From Selenomonadales bacterium (lineage in GTDB: Bacteria > Bacillota > Negativicutes > Sporomusales > UBA7701): DNA of 64,000 bases. Below the pieces are notes generated by a model. The model saw only the letters and a program-made list of their open reading frames with translations. It had not been told where the DNA came from and did not search any database. Shown piece after piece: positions 8,108 to 16,306 of this stretch (position 1 is its first letter; each line of letters starts with the position of its first letter). The stretch covers positions 1 through 64,000 of the forward strand of contig JARKNV010000043.1 of the NCBI GenBank assembly GCA_029976065.1. The letters run 5' to 3'. Made by a program: the position numbers and the translations under genes.

Positions 8108-8454
8108 AATTCCACACTCTTATGCACTTCCAGCGTAATCTGGATCTGAACTTTAATAATCATCTTTTCATTAGCGATTTTTTCAGCTTCTTCCAAAATC
8201 AGCGCAACCAGTTTGTCCCGCCGAATCATGCTAAGAAGTGATTTGCGGATGACCACTGCTTCAATTAGTGCATGCTCCACTTTTTCGATTTCATATTGAT
8301 CCGGGGATAAAATGTCCACCATTCGCCTGGCTGCCTCAGGGCCAATGGGAGCCATTTTCCCTACAATAAGGACATCCTGCATGGGAGGCATTTCAAACTC
8401 GGTCAACCGCATTTGAATATCTGCCTTACGTGAATTCTCATTGGTATTAGTCAC
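8104..8454 (-). CDS. Uncharacterised protein coupled to the CBS-GGDEF cyclase
   Basis: 116 residues with no family I recognise. It starts at GTG 8454 behind AGGAG and overlaps the cyclase start. The sequence is charged, with helical stretches around residues 45-95 and a final alternating segment (MIIKVQIQITLEVHK) likely to form a beta strand. No membrane segment or signal peptide. The coupling suggests that it partners or tunes the cyclase, which is inference. Confidence 0.7.
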   Translation of the reverse strand: MTNTNENSRKADIQMRLTEFEMPPMQDVLIVGKMAPIGPEAARRMVDILSPDQYEIEKVEHALIEAVVIRKSLLSMIRRDKLVALILEEAEKIANEKMIIKVQIQITLEVHKSVEL

Positions 8455-8565
8455 AAGTTCTCCTCCCCCAATTAGATCATATCTCTTTTATAATACTACA
8501 AATTTTTCCTATTATTAATACTCAACTGGCAAAATCAGCTATGAAAAAACATAAAAGGGGGTGTC

Positions 8566-8596
8566 GCAAAACGCTTTTTTTCAAAAAGCGTTTTGC
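8566..8596. repeat. Subterminal hairpin at left end of the IS
   Basis: GCAAAACGCTTTTT pairs perfectly with AAAAAGCGTTTTGC around a 3-base loop, adjoining the left inverted repeat. Such hairpins may block read-through transcription into the element or hide its ends. Confidence 0.75.
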
Positions 8597-8725
8597 GGCC
8601 CTCTTTTTGTATGGGTAGGCAGAAAATAGATAGGGGAACAAGTAAAAAAGAAACCCTCCGCCGGTTTCCGAGCACAACAAAACAGAGGAAGCCTCTTCCC
8701 CTAAGAAAAAGTCTGGATGTGGTTG

Positions 8726-10336
8726 TCAGGCCGTTTGGGGAATATGCAAATACGTTCCATAGCGACCACTTTGGATTTTGTTGTGAAGCTTGTTTAGGTT
8801 ATACCCCATGCACAACAGAAGAAACTCGGTTTGTACCTTGACGCTGCCCCGCAGCAGAAACCTCCGAAAGCCCATGTCCTGTTTGAGTACCCCGAAGGCT
8901 CCCTCCACTTGAATGGAGCGGTTTATACGTAACAGGATACCTTCCTCGCTTTGAATGCGCGCCTGCATTTCTTGCCGCTGTCTAAGAAAGGTTTTCGATA
9001 CATACAAGTTCTTGCTTCTCTCTTCGAGCGGTGTCTTGCTCTTGCCTTTAATGCATTGGCTCTTATAAGGACAACCGGCACATTCAGTACAGGTATAGAC
9101 CGTTGTCACAATGTTGCAACCGGCTTTTGAATGGGTCTTCTTTTCATACGTTGCCCGGATGGAGTGGCCCTTGTAGCAGAGGTAGCTGTCGCTGTTCTCA
9201 TCGTAAGGCATATTTTCCCGCCTACCGATGTCACTTTTGTACTTGCGCGTTTTGGCTTTGTCGTGATTGGCCGGTTTAATAAACGCGGTTTGCCCGTTTT
9301 CCTCGCACCAGGCATAGTTTTCTTCACTCTCGAATCCCGCGTCGGCTACGGGCCTGGTATACCCTAGTCCTTGGAGCACCTTGAGGATCGGAATGAGGGT
9401 TGGGCTGTCGCTTCGCTCCTGAGAAATCTTAGCGGCTACGACATATTCGGCGTCCACCGCCAAAGTTGCGTTGTAGCCCGGTTTAAGCTGACCGTTTTTC
9501 ATGTGGTCTTCCTTCATCCGCAGGAAGGTTGCGTCCCGGTCTGTCTTAGAAAAGCTGTTGCGTTCCCCGAAGCTGTGGTTGTAGTCGTCGTACTTCTTCT
9601 GTCGGGCCAGATATTCCTCGACCATTTCCACCGCCCGCTGCAACGGCGTTTTTCGCTGCCCTTTGCCGCGGGCAAAGACGATACTTCGCTGAGCTTGTAG
9701 CGTTTTGAGCCGTTTGCGCAGCTTTTTCAGATATTTGGCCTTGATCTTCTCTCCGGCGTAAAAACGCAACCCGAGCTGGCCCGCCAGTGGCGGCAGCTCA
9801 AGCTTCATCTTTTCCTGCATCTTTTGTTCATTCGTTTGTGTCGCTTTCTTCCAGACAAAGCTGTCGCGGTTAGCATTAGCCTCCAGCTTGGTTCCATCGA
9901 TGAATACGCTTGACAGCGATAGTTCGCCTGCATCGGCCAAGTGCCCTACAAGCTGGGTAAATAGGTCATCTACCACCTCAGTCAGCCGCTCGCTGCGAAA
10001 CCGTGCGATCGTGGCATGATCGGGGGCTTTTTCCCGGCCCAGCAGGTACATGAAATTGACATCTCGTCGACAGGCCTGTTCCAGTTGGCGGCTGGAATAG
10101 ATGCCATTCATGTAGCCATATACGAGAATTTTGAATAGACGTTTCGGTGAAATCTCGATTCTCCCTATGCGGGAGTACGCGGCGTGCAATTTGCTGTAAT
10201 TCATCCCTTCCAATACCGCGTTGAGTAATCGCACCGAATCGTCTGACGGAATCATTTCGCCAATGTCCATGGGGATAACCAGTTGATATACATTCCCGTT
10301 TGTTGTATAATCTGGTTGTAATTTCTGGGTCTTCAC
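8726..10336 (-). CDS. IS1182-family DDE transposase
   Basis: Complete and undisturbed. The N-terminus has DYTTNGNVYQLVIP and SDDSVRLLNAVLEGM, typical of IS1182. The DDE core is visible: SSVFIDGTKLEANANR (first Asp), PVADAGFES (second Asp), and a C-terminal EGAFGVLKQDMGFRRFLLRG (Glu). A Cys cluster (CTECAGCPYKSQC) lies between. I chose GTG at 10336 (536 residues). An in-frame GTG at 10372 lies inside the terminal hairpin and is less likely, and neither has a clear ribosome binding site. Confidence 0.93.
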   Translation of the reverse strand: MKTQKLQPDYTTNGNVYQLVIPMDIGEMIPSDDSVRLLNAVLEGMNYSKLHAAYSRIGRIEISPKRLFKILVYGYMNGIYSSRQLEQACRRDVNFMYLLGREKAPDHATIARFRSERLTEVVDDLFTQLVGHLADAGELSLSSVFIDGTKLEANANRDSFVWKKATQTNEQKMQEKMKLELPPLAGQLGLRFYAGEKIKAKYLKKLRKRLKTLQAQRSIVFARGKGQRKTPLQRAVEMVEEYLARQKKYDDYNHSFGERNSFSKTDRDATFLRMKEDHMKNGQLKPGYNATLAVDAEYVVAAKISQERSDSPTLIPILKVLQGLGYTRPVADAGFESEENYAWCEENGQTAFIKPANHDKAKTRKYKSDIGRRENMPYDENSDSYLCYKGHSIRATYEKKTHSKAGCNIVTTVYTCTECAGCPYKSQCIKGKSKTPLEERSKNLYVSKTFLRQRQEMQARIQSEEGILLRINRSIQVEGAFGVLKQDMGFRRFLLRGSVKVQTEFLLLCMGYNLNKLHNKIQSGRYGTYLHIPQTA

Positions 10337-10353
10337 AAACTTGATTTTACAAC

Positions 10354-10391
10354 AAAAAACGGCATCCGGCACTAGCCGGAAGCCGTTTTTT
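10354..10391. repeat. Subterminal hairpin at right end of the IS
   Basis: AAAAAACGGC and GCCGTTTTTT flank a second pairing block (TCCGGC/GCCGGA). It mirrors the left-end hairpin in position and has a T run on both strands, so it could act as a bidirectional terminator protecting the transposase from outside promoters. Confidence 0.75.
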
Positions 10392-10431
10392 GCTGTCGGA
10401 AGGGGCGGCCTTAGCGCGACAGCCCCCCTTC

Positions 10432-10776
10432 CTATAGTTTTACAGCTATGTATTGTCCTGCTTTTACGGGGGTTTTTGTAACATTGGCGCTCGGCAACAG
10501 GCCGGTATCTGTTAGAAACTTCTTGGCCCCGATATAAGCTCCTCCGTTAGTATGCCGGATAGCAAAAGCATTTAGTTCCTTGGCCTCAGTAGGTAAGACC
10601 CCAATTGCTTTGTTTTCTTTGTCATAAGCCAGCATACAATAAGGTTTGCTCTCTAATAAAGATGCGGCAAGTTTATTAAATACTATGCGACCATTGGTTT
10701 TTACTTCGGCCAAAGGTTCAACTTGTTTAGCCCTAGTTCTCTTTTTCGGCTCATAAGTCGTAAATTTGAATTCCAT
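10432..10776 (-). CDS. Small uncharacterised protein
   Basis: 114 residues. ATG at 10776 was chosen because AGGAGGGT lies just upstream; a longer frame to 10824 lacks this. The first 20 residues are basic (EPKKRTRAKQ). The middle (KPYCMLAYDKENKAIGVLP) looks like a small beta domain. No membrane segment. The stop lies 3 bases from the IS end, yet the C-terminus (GQYIAVKL) reads naturally, so truncation is not evident. Confidence 0.7.
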   Translation of the reverse strand: MEFKFTTYEPKKRTRAKQVEPLAEVKTNGRIVFNKLAASLLESKPYCMLAYDKENKAIGVLPTEAKELNAFAIRHTNGGAYIGAKKFLTDTGLLPSANVTKTPVKAGQYIAVKL

Positions 10777-10943
10777 AGTTACCCTCCTATGTGATTCTAT
10801 ACATAGTATTCTCTTTATATCCATTATTTCCTACTTGGGTATTTTCAATCACTAGGATATTCAAAGTAGTACCAAAATTTCTTTGGTTGCCGACCATTTG
10901 CAGGTACGACTTCCGGAGTCGTCTTAGCCTTATACGTAAGGGC

Positions 10944-11516
10944 TTATCCCATAAACTCTCTGAATTTCTTAAAACTAAAACCTATCCCGTGGAAATTAGG
11001 TTCCAAAATAATCGAATCTACTATGGCTCTTCCCAATCCCTGCTTCTGTTCTTGGGTTACTTGAAATCTGTTTAAATCCTTTTTGTTTTGTATATCCTTA
11101 AAAATTGAAGTTATTAAAGGCATTACATCAGATGTACTCTTGCAACATTTTCTCAAGGGAATCAAAACAAATTTAAACTGTTCATTATTATCACTTAAGC
11201 TCCTTGCTCTTCTGGAACGATTCTTAAATTGATGTGGATTTGTTTTAGTAATCAAAATAGCAGGTAGTAAGTCCGTTGCATCTTCTCCATTAATACTATG
11301 CCAAGACAGTACTTCGTCATCAAAATGTCCCATATCTTCCCCAGTACCTATGATAACCGCAGACTTAGTCTTGCATGCTAAAGCTGATAATTTGTAAAAG
11401 TTGTCCCTAATAATATTGCACAAAGGCTCATCCCAACCATAATCAAGTACATAAACATAATACTCACGGTCAGCTTGAGGAGATAACATTTCTAAGCTAT
11501 GAATGACTAACCCCAT
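10944..11516 (-). CDS. Uncharacterised protein, possibly defence-associated
   Basis: 190 residues, not recognised. The N-terminal half alternates strands and helices (EYYVYVLDYGWDEPL, KSAVIIGTGEDMGHFDDEVL), as in a Rossmann-like or TIR-like alpha/beta fold, but no catalytic signature is clear. The C-terminal half is basic. It lies 107 bases downstream of another unknown gene on the same strand, in AT-rich accessory DNA. A partnership with that gene is inferred from position only. Confidence 0.6.
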   Translation of the reverse strand: MGLVIHSLEMLSPQADREYYVYVLDYGWDEPLCNIIRDNFYKLSALACKTKSAVIIGTGEDMGHFDDEVLSWHSINGEDATDLLPAILITKTNPHQFKNRSRRARSLSDNNEQFKFVLIPLRKCCKSTSDVMPLITSIFKDIQNKKDLNRFQVTQEQKQGLGRAIVDSIILEPNFHGIGFSFKKFREFMG

Positions 11517-11623
11517 ATTTCACACTCTATTTCCGTCAATCAAGGACTATTTTCCCAAGTCAGATAGTAGATCGACTCAATTTCATTAAATCAAAATCAG
11601 TCGCCGATTAGGCGTTATTTTTA

Positions 11624-12232
11624 TTAAAAATATGAGTCAATCCCTTTCTCCTCTATCTCTTGAGTTAACAAATCAAATTCATATCTTTTGATTTCATTTG
11701 TTTTACTAAATTCATTAATCATCTCAGTCAATTTTCTTTTTCGATGATCTTTGGATAGTATCGTATTTATTGCCTTAATTTGAGAAAAGGTAGGTTTCTG
11801 GTTGTGAAGCCTAACCACCTCTTCTTTAATTGCTATCATTGGCCCTCTAGGTATAATATCCCAACAAATAATTAACCATTGAATTGCATTGTATAATTGT
11901 TTAGCTGTACTGTCCCATTTGTCCTCAATAGTATCTCCCCCGCCTGCACCACTGCCTCCCACTTCATGGGACTTTAGTGGGTCAAAAAGTGCTGGGCTTT
12001 CTTGACTTAATAATTGTAAAAAATGCTTTCCAGCCCCACTCCCGCAGATAATAGTTTCAATATTATTAACATTAGATTTTAGCTTACACTCAAAAATATA
12101 ATACGTATCACTAAGATTTGCTTCGGCATCACTTCTTTTTGTTTGTCCATTTAACAATCTCAAATGAGCTATTGGTTTAACATAATAATTATTTACAATT
12201 TGTTGCCTACGTCTTTCGCCCCTGCAATTCAT
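11624..12232 (-). CDS. Uncharacterised protein
   Basis: 202 residues, not recognised. It starts at ATG 12232 behind GGAGGAG. Near the middle, CGSGAGKHFLQLL resembles a glycine-rich nucleotide-binding loop but is not a proper Walker A. A glycine-rich linker (GGSGAGGGD) follows, then a helical C-terminus with many Lys, Glu and Gln residues. The sequence begins with a basic segment (RGERRRQQIVNNYY). It belongs to the same-strand run 10432-14137. Confidence 0.6.
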   Translation of the reverse strand: MNCRGERRRQQIVNNYYVKPIAHLRLLNGQTKRSDAEANLSDTYYIFECKLKSNVNNIETIICGSGAGKHFLQLLSQESPALFDPLKSHEVGGSGAGGGDTIEDKWDSTAKQLYNAIQWLIICWDIIPRGPMIAIKEEVVRLHNQKPTFSQIKAINTILSKDHRKRKLTEMINEFSKTNEIKRYEFDLLTQEIEEKGIDSYF

Positions 12233-12301
12233 AAGGCCCTCTCCTCCAACTTTTCGCTTTCAGCAGATAATATACAAGAATCATCAACTTCTCTTCTCAC
12301 T

Positions 12302-13165
12302 TTATAAATCCACTCCGTTATCTTCAAGTATTATTAGCAAACCGGCTATTGTAAATAAGCATTGTGAAACACCCATAGTCATTTTATAGAGGTTCCAAAC
12401 ATCTTCAGGTTTTCTAGATAGCATATACCATCCTATTTCTAAACCTATTTCTTGTTGTTTCATTTCCTGCATTAGGCTTTCTCTATCTTCAAAGACTAAA
12501 AACCGATGTTTAATTTTATTGTATGCTCGTACCAATACGCCCCGTGTTTCTGACTTTGGAGATTTTGAAGTATCCATTGCATCGCAAATTACGTAAGCAT
12601 AATCTTTAGGGTTGGGAACATCTATTGCAGTAATTCCAAGGCTTTTATATCTTCTTGCTGCTTCAATGATTTGAATAGCCGATTGCTGATACAACTGAGC
12701 AAAGCCATTATATTTATTAGGGTCGCGAGCAAATTGCTGTTTCAGATCATCAAGGTGAGGAATATTAATCATTTCTGACAACTGTATGCCTTCATCAATG
12801 GAGTCTACTATAAACCTATGGAATTGCCCGTGTTCTGTCTCGCTCAGAACATACCGTTTAAAGATACTTTGTTTATTTCTGTGCTTTATCGCGAAGCATA
12901 ATGCACCTAAATCCTCTAACCCACCTACAAATTCAGCTAATAATCTTGCAATGACTACAATTTGAACTCTGGCAGAGTCGCCTTCCTTTTTGGCTTTCTC
13001 TGTTGCCTTCTCTTCATCCAATAGCAAAACATGTTTATGTACCAGCATCGCCGTATCATCACATTCACATCCTGCGCGATACAGTCCTATGGCAGAAACT
13101 GGTTTCCCCATATATGGAAGGCTGACAAACTCTCGCAGAAAGGCTTTATCTACCGCTAGAAGCAT
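12302..13165 (-). CDS. Uncharacterised mostly helical protein with HEPN-like motif
   Basis: 287 residues starting at ATG 13165 behind AAGGAAAG. Mostly helical. The stretch VRAYNKIKHRF (residues 212-222) has Arg213 and His220, fitting the R-x(4-6)-H active-site pattern of HEPN ribonucleases, and YNKIKH recurs in that superfamily. The final helices (CLFTIAGLLIILED) are hydrophobic. HEPN assignment rests on this motif and helical content only. The neighbours are an HNH-like gene upstream and an unknown gene downstream. Confidence 0.6.
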   Translation of the reverse strand: MLLAVDKAFLREFVSLPYMGKPVSAIGLYRAGCECDDTAMLVHKHVLLLDEEKATEKAKKEGDSARVQIVVIARLLAEFVGGLEDLGALCFAIKHRNKQSIFKRYVLSETEHGQFHRFIVDSIDEGIQLSEMINIPHLDDLKQQFARDPNKYNGFAQLYQQSAIQIIEAARRYKSLGITAIDVPNPKDYAYVICDAMDTSKSPKSETRGVLVRAYNKIKHRFLVFEDRESLMQEMKQQEIGLEIGWYMLSRKPEDVWNLYKMTMGVSQCLFTIAGLLIILEDNGVDL

Positions 13166-13303
13166 ATCTATCTTTCCTTCATCTTTTCAGGTTAATTTCC
13201 AATGTGTCATTCACTATTTTGAAGTCAGGATAAACTTTAAAAAGGTCAATACGTAGAGACCCCAGCCGCTGTGGCTGCTACTATTGGGGCATTAATAAAT
13301 CTA

Positions 13304-14137
13304 TCACCTATCCCGCCAAAATCGCCTATGCCGTGGGAATTGAAACTCACTAGAAATCCCGGCTTCACCGCATATTTCCGAAAATATTTTTAGTATTTCA
13401 GCACGCGTCAAATCAAACCAAGCACCTAATTGCCTGTCGTTAATACAGTAAAATTGTCGTTCATCACTTGTCGAACCCAGATGGATATCATTAGTCCTTA
13501 CAGCTAGTTCATACCTTTCGCGTAATGCGCGTAGTAAATCGCCAATGGCGTCCATTTCCCTGCGCCATAATGGATTAGATAAATAGGCTTTCCCCTTTGA
13601 TTTTTGAAGTACTCCCCCATCCCTTGCTCTTAGCGCCCCTGTATTAATAGCAGTGATAGTATCTTCTATAGCTTTATCAAAATTCTCCATTGACCCTTCT
13701 TGATCAAATGGATCTTGAAACGCTGGACGGTCTAAACATTGCGCAAAAAATTTAATTATTTCTCGATCATCTACAAGATTAATCACGCCATTATTTTGTA
13801 TTTCTAACAGAGCAGCTTTTTCTGAGAGATGCTTCCATTCAAGCAAAATATCACTGGAATATAGTACTGGATCATTATCAATCAGTTTGGCACAATTTTG
13901 GCAAAGCCATATGCCATTGTCAATTGATTTTCTTTCTTCTGCGGTTAGCTGAGAATCATATCTTGGACCACCTAAAGATGCAGCGCTAATATGTGCCGCA
14001 ACGCCAATATTAATTGATCCTGCTGAATCTATCTGCGGACCGCTAGTTAATTTTCTACAATTAGGGTTGGAGCATCTAAAGCCGACTCGTTTAGCAAGCG
14101 TTTCCTTTGTAGTCATGTCAAAATTGTCACGACTCAT
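13304..14137 (-). CDS. HNH-like zinc-binding domain protein
   Basis: 277 residues. Residues 15-90 form an HNH-type treble-clef domain: C22 and C27 (RCSNPNCRKLTSGP), the AAHI histidine H49, Asn74 in DNGIWLC, and C79/C82 in CQNCAKLIDND. The last catalytic or metal His of active HNH nucleases is not present at the usual place, so this may bind DNA or zinc rather than cut. Similar heads occur in front of bacterial NTPase and defence proteins. Residues 150-270 are a helical domain I do not recognise. Confidence 0.7.
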   Translation of the reverse strand: MSRDNFDMTTKETLAKRVGFRCSNPNCRKLTSGPQIDSAGSINIGVAAHISAASLGGPRYDSQLTAEERKSIDNGIWLCQNCAKLIDNDPVLYSSDILLEWKHLSEKAALLEIQNNGVINLVDDREIIKFFAQCLDRPAFQDPFDQEGSMENFDKAIEDTITAINTGALRARDGGVLQKSKGKAYLSNPLWRREMDAIGDLLRALRERYELAVRTNDIHLGSTSDERQFYCINDRQLGAWFDLTRAEILKIFSEICGEAGISSEFQFPRHRRFWRDR

Positions 14138-14293
14138 AATACTTCATCCTCCATCTATTTACTAAACAAGCTTTTTCTTATGCCTGATCATACTGCCATT
14201 TCAAATATACAATGTTGTTTTATAAAGCAAAAGGAAAAATTATCATTCTGGAGAAAACAACCAACAAATGTTAATTGTTAGAGGGGAGTAAAG

Positions 14294-14944
14294 ATGAGCA
14301 TAACCGGGATAGATACTTTGGTAAAAGTTAAACATTGGGCACAGTGGCCTACAGATTTGCATAACAAACCCGAACAAATAAAGAGACAGATTTCCGCGAA
14401 CAAGGCTAAGCATCAACCATTAGAAGTTAATATGGAGACACAGACGGGTACCTTTGCTGGTTCCGGCAAAAAGCCCTATTCAACAACTTTAAGCAAGTGT
14501 AACTGTAATGATTTTGTGAAAAGAAAGTTGCCATGCAAGCACATGTACAGTCTTGCAAACTATCTTGGGTATATTGAACTTTATAAGCCAGAAACTGAAT
14601 ATGATGAGAGCATGGTATTACTGCGAGCATATGAACCAACCGACGATTGGGGCAAATGGGACCCTGGCGTACACAAGGTCTGGAGTCAAAAAGCCCGATA
14701 TCATAGAGCATTTGAAGAAGAATTCGATATTGCTGACTTTTCGAAGGAAAATCAGTTTGCCAGGATTAATGGGTATTCAGTTTCACTCGAATCATGTTCA
14801 TGCCCGGACTTTCATGAGCGCCAATTTCCGTGCAAACATATTTATCGTCTTGCCGCAGAACTAGAGTTGGTCGAAGAACCTAAAACAGCGTCCCGCCAAT
14901 ACGAAATTCCGGAAGGCGCAGCTATGATCACTATAAAGTTATAG
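14294..14944 (+). CDS. Protein with two SWIM zinc fingers
   Basis: 216 residues made of two similar halves, each with a SWIM finger of CxC-x9-CxH form: C69/C71/C81/H83 and C168/C170/C180/H182 (CNCNDFVKRKLPCKH and CSCPDFHERQFPCKH). SWIM fingers mediate nucleic-acid or protein contacts and often occur with recombination or SNF2-like factors. None is encoded beside it. The start is ATG 14294 behind GAGGGG. It is transcribed opposite to the adjacent accessory genes. Confidence 0.8.
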   Translation: MSITGIDTLVKVKHWAQWPTDLHNKPEQIKRQISANKAKHQPLEVNMETQTGTFAGSGKKPYSTTLSKCNCNDFVKRKLPCKHMYSLANYLGYIELYKPETEYDESMVLLRAYEPTDDWGKWDPGVHKVWSQKARYHRAFEEEFDIADFSKENQFARINGYSVSLESCSCPDFHERQFPCKHIYRLAAELELVEEPKTASRQYEIPEGAAMITIKL

Positions 14945-14966
14945 CTTCCCTAATATCGGACAAACA

Positions 14967-15935
14967 TTATCCCATAGCGATATTGGGTTTACAAATTTTA
15001 CATGGCTTATTCCTTTTCTCAACTGCGTACGTTTCTCCATATGGTTTTATTTCCAATTGGGGATTTCTATTTTTGAAACGCCGGACTACTGGACACCCCA
15101 CTAAATGATAGCAATGAGAGGAAGGCAGCGTCACAATACCAAGCTTACCCTGCAGATAATCAAAGAGCAGTATTAATTTCAGGGAATTGGTAACGGTACC
15201 ATAGTCAGTATCACCACCATGAAGAATTGCATGACGACTTAAGAAAGATTTAGGTGTTATGCCATGTTCAAAGTCAACCAGAATGATATGAAAAAGAAAC
15301 TCTTGTATTTTTTGATCAAATGAATATCGATAAGACTCATCCAGTAGTTTCTTATAATATTCTTTCAGCATTTTTCCAGGCATTCTGCCATTATGACAAT
15401 ATCCATCGACAATAATACCTTCAATCTGCGGTAAAATGGTTGGTACAGAAAGATAGTAATTCCCTGCGTTATGGGCAGTAACAGCTTGTCTTATAATAGG
15501 CATACGTTTTGCAAGCCATTTTTTCTTTCCCCACTCGCCTGAGAGCTTTTCAATTTCATCCGCATCAAATCTCTCAATGAATAATTGATCAACCTTTTCT
15601 CGTATTGCTTCTGGACCAAATCGGTTATACGCTCTAATGATCTTCTTCATCTCTGGAATATATAGTCCTCCATAAGGAGGCCATCCTAATTCGACCATAA
15701 TAGCAGAATATTGCTGATTAATATTCCCAAATTCATTTATATTTCTGTGGAATTGGTTCATCATTTCCGTAATTCTAAAAACACCGTTTTCGGTCCAAGC
15801 TCGAAATATTTCTGTGGCTTGTTTTACATATTGCCCGCTTAAATATTGATAAGCTGAAGATGAATAGCTCATTTGGCTGAATCTATTTATTCTCTCGATA
15901 GTTTCTAGATAACGAAATATATTGTTATTGAACAT
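14967..15935 (-). CDS. HEPN-like protein with C-terminal Cys-rich (Ada-type) segment
   Basis: 322 residues from ATG 15935, chosen for GGAGG six bases upstream. Mostly helical, with SRHAILHG near residues 233-240, where Arg234 and His239 fit the RxxxxH HEPN ribonuclease motif. The last 60 residues (HLVGCPVVRRFKNR and KPCKICKP) look like the small metal-binding module of Ada or competence-type proteins. The combination suggests an RNA- or stress-directed effector. The motifs are seen; the function is inferred. Confidence 0.65.
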   Translation of the reverse strand: MFNNNIFRYLETIERINRFSQMSYSSSAYQYLSGQYVKQATEIFRAWTENGVFRITEMMNQFHRNINEFGNINQQYSAIMVELGWPPYGGLYIPEMKKIIRAYNRFGPEAIREKVDQLFIERFDADEIEKLSGEWGKKKWLAKRMPIIRQAVTAHNAGNYYLSVPTILPQIEGIIVDGYCHNGRMPGKMLKEYYKKLLDESYRYSFDQKIQEFLFHIILVDFEHGITPKSFLSRHAILHGGDTDYGTVTNSLKLILLFDYLQGKLGIVTLPSSHCYHLVGCPVVRRFKNRNPQLEIKPYGETYAVEKRNKPCKICKPNIAMG

Positions 15936-15956
15936 CAGTTGCCTCCACACTAGCAA

Positions 15957-16306
15957 TCTCCCTACTAATCTGATTTTTCATTAATTCATATTTTCCTGCA
16001 AATTACATCTAGACGCAGTTCATATTCATTCGATTATCATGAATTCAATGTACATCCTAGAAGGACATCCAATGAAACTGGAAATCCAGACCATTGACAA
16101 AAAGGAAAAAACCTGAACTGGCCTTCCCAATAGCGGAGAAGCAAATTCAGGGCCGATATGAGAAAATAGCCTACAAACCCTTATAAATCAAGGATTCATA
16201 GGCTCTCCTTCCAAGTCGGTTTTCATAGTTTTTAATACGTAAAACGCTAAGTCTGAAAACCTAATGTTTTCTAACCATGTCCGGGGAAACATATACCATC
16301 TTTTCC
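15957..16306. other. Intergenic region without recognisable gene
   Basis: This 350-base AT-rich stretch separates the accessory genes from rlmD. I see no frame with a good start and ribosome binding site. A hairpin (AGCCTA at 16168-16173 with TAGGCT at 16199-16204) and a second inner pairing (CCTT/AAGG) are present. No integrase, att-type repeat or tRNA was identified. Confidence 0.5.

Larger units (their letters stand above)
8557..10428 (-). mobile_element. IS1182-family insertion sequence
   Basis: The element is about 1.87 kb. Its ends carry imperfect inverted repeats, GGGGGTGTCGC at 8557-8567 and GGGGCTGTCGC (complement of 10416-10426). Just inside each end is a long perfect hairpin (8566-8596 and 10354-10391), and the single transposase gene fills the centre. 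I could not see a convincing target-site duplication. The right end lies 3 bases from the stop of the neighbouring small gene. Confidence 0.85.

Noticed and set aside
10354-10372. Transposase start inside the terminal hairpin
   Set aside because: The GTG at 10372 would add residues encoded by the hairpin and absent from the conserved N-terminus; 10336 fits the family better.
11985-12061. Walker A ATPase motif in the 202-residue protein
   Set aside because: CGSGAGKH lacks the Lys-Ser/Thr ending and no Walker B follows.
6395-16306. Prophage or integrative element
   Set aside because: No integrase, portal, capsid, relaxase or att repeats were seen; only an IS element and unknown genes.
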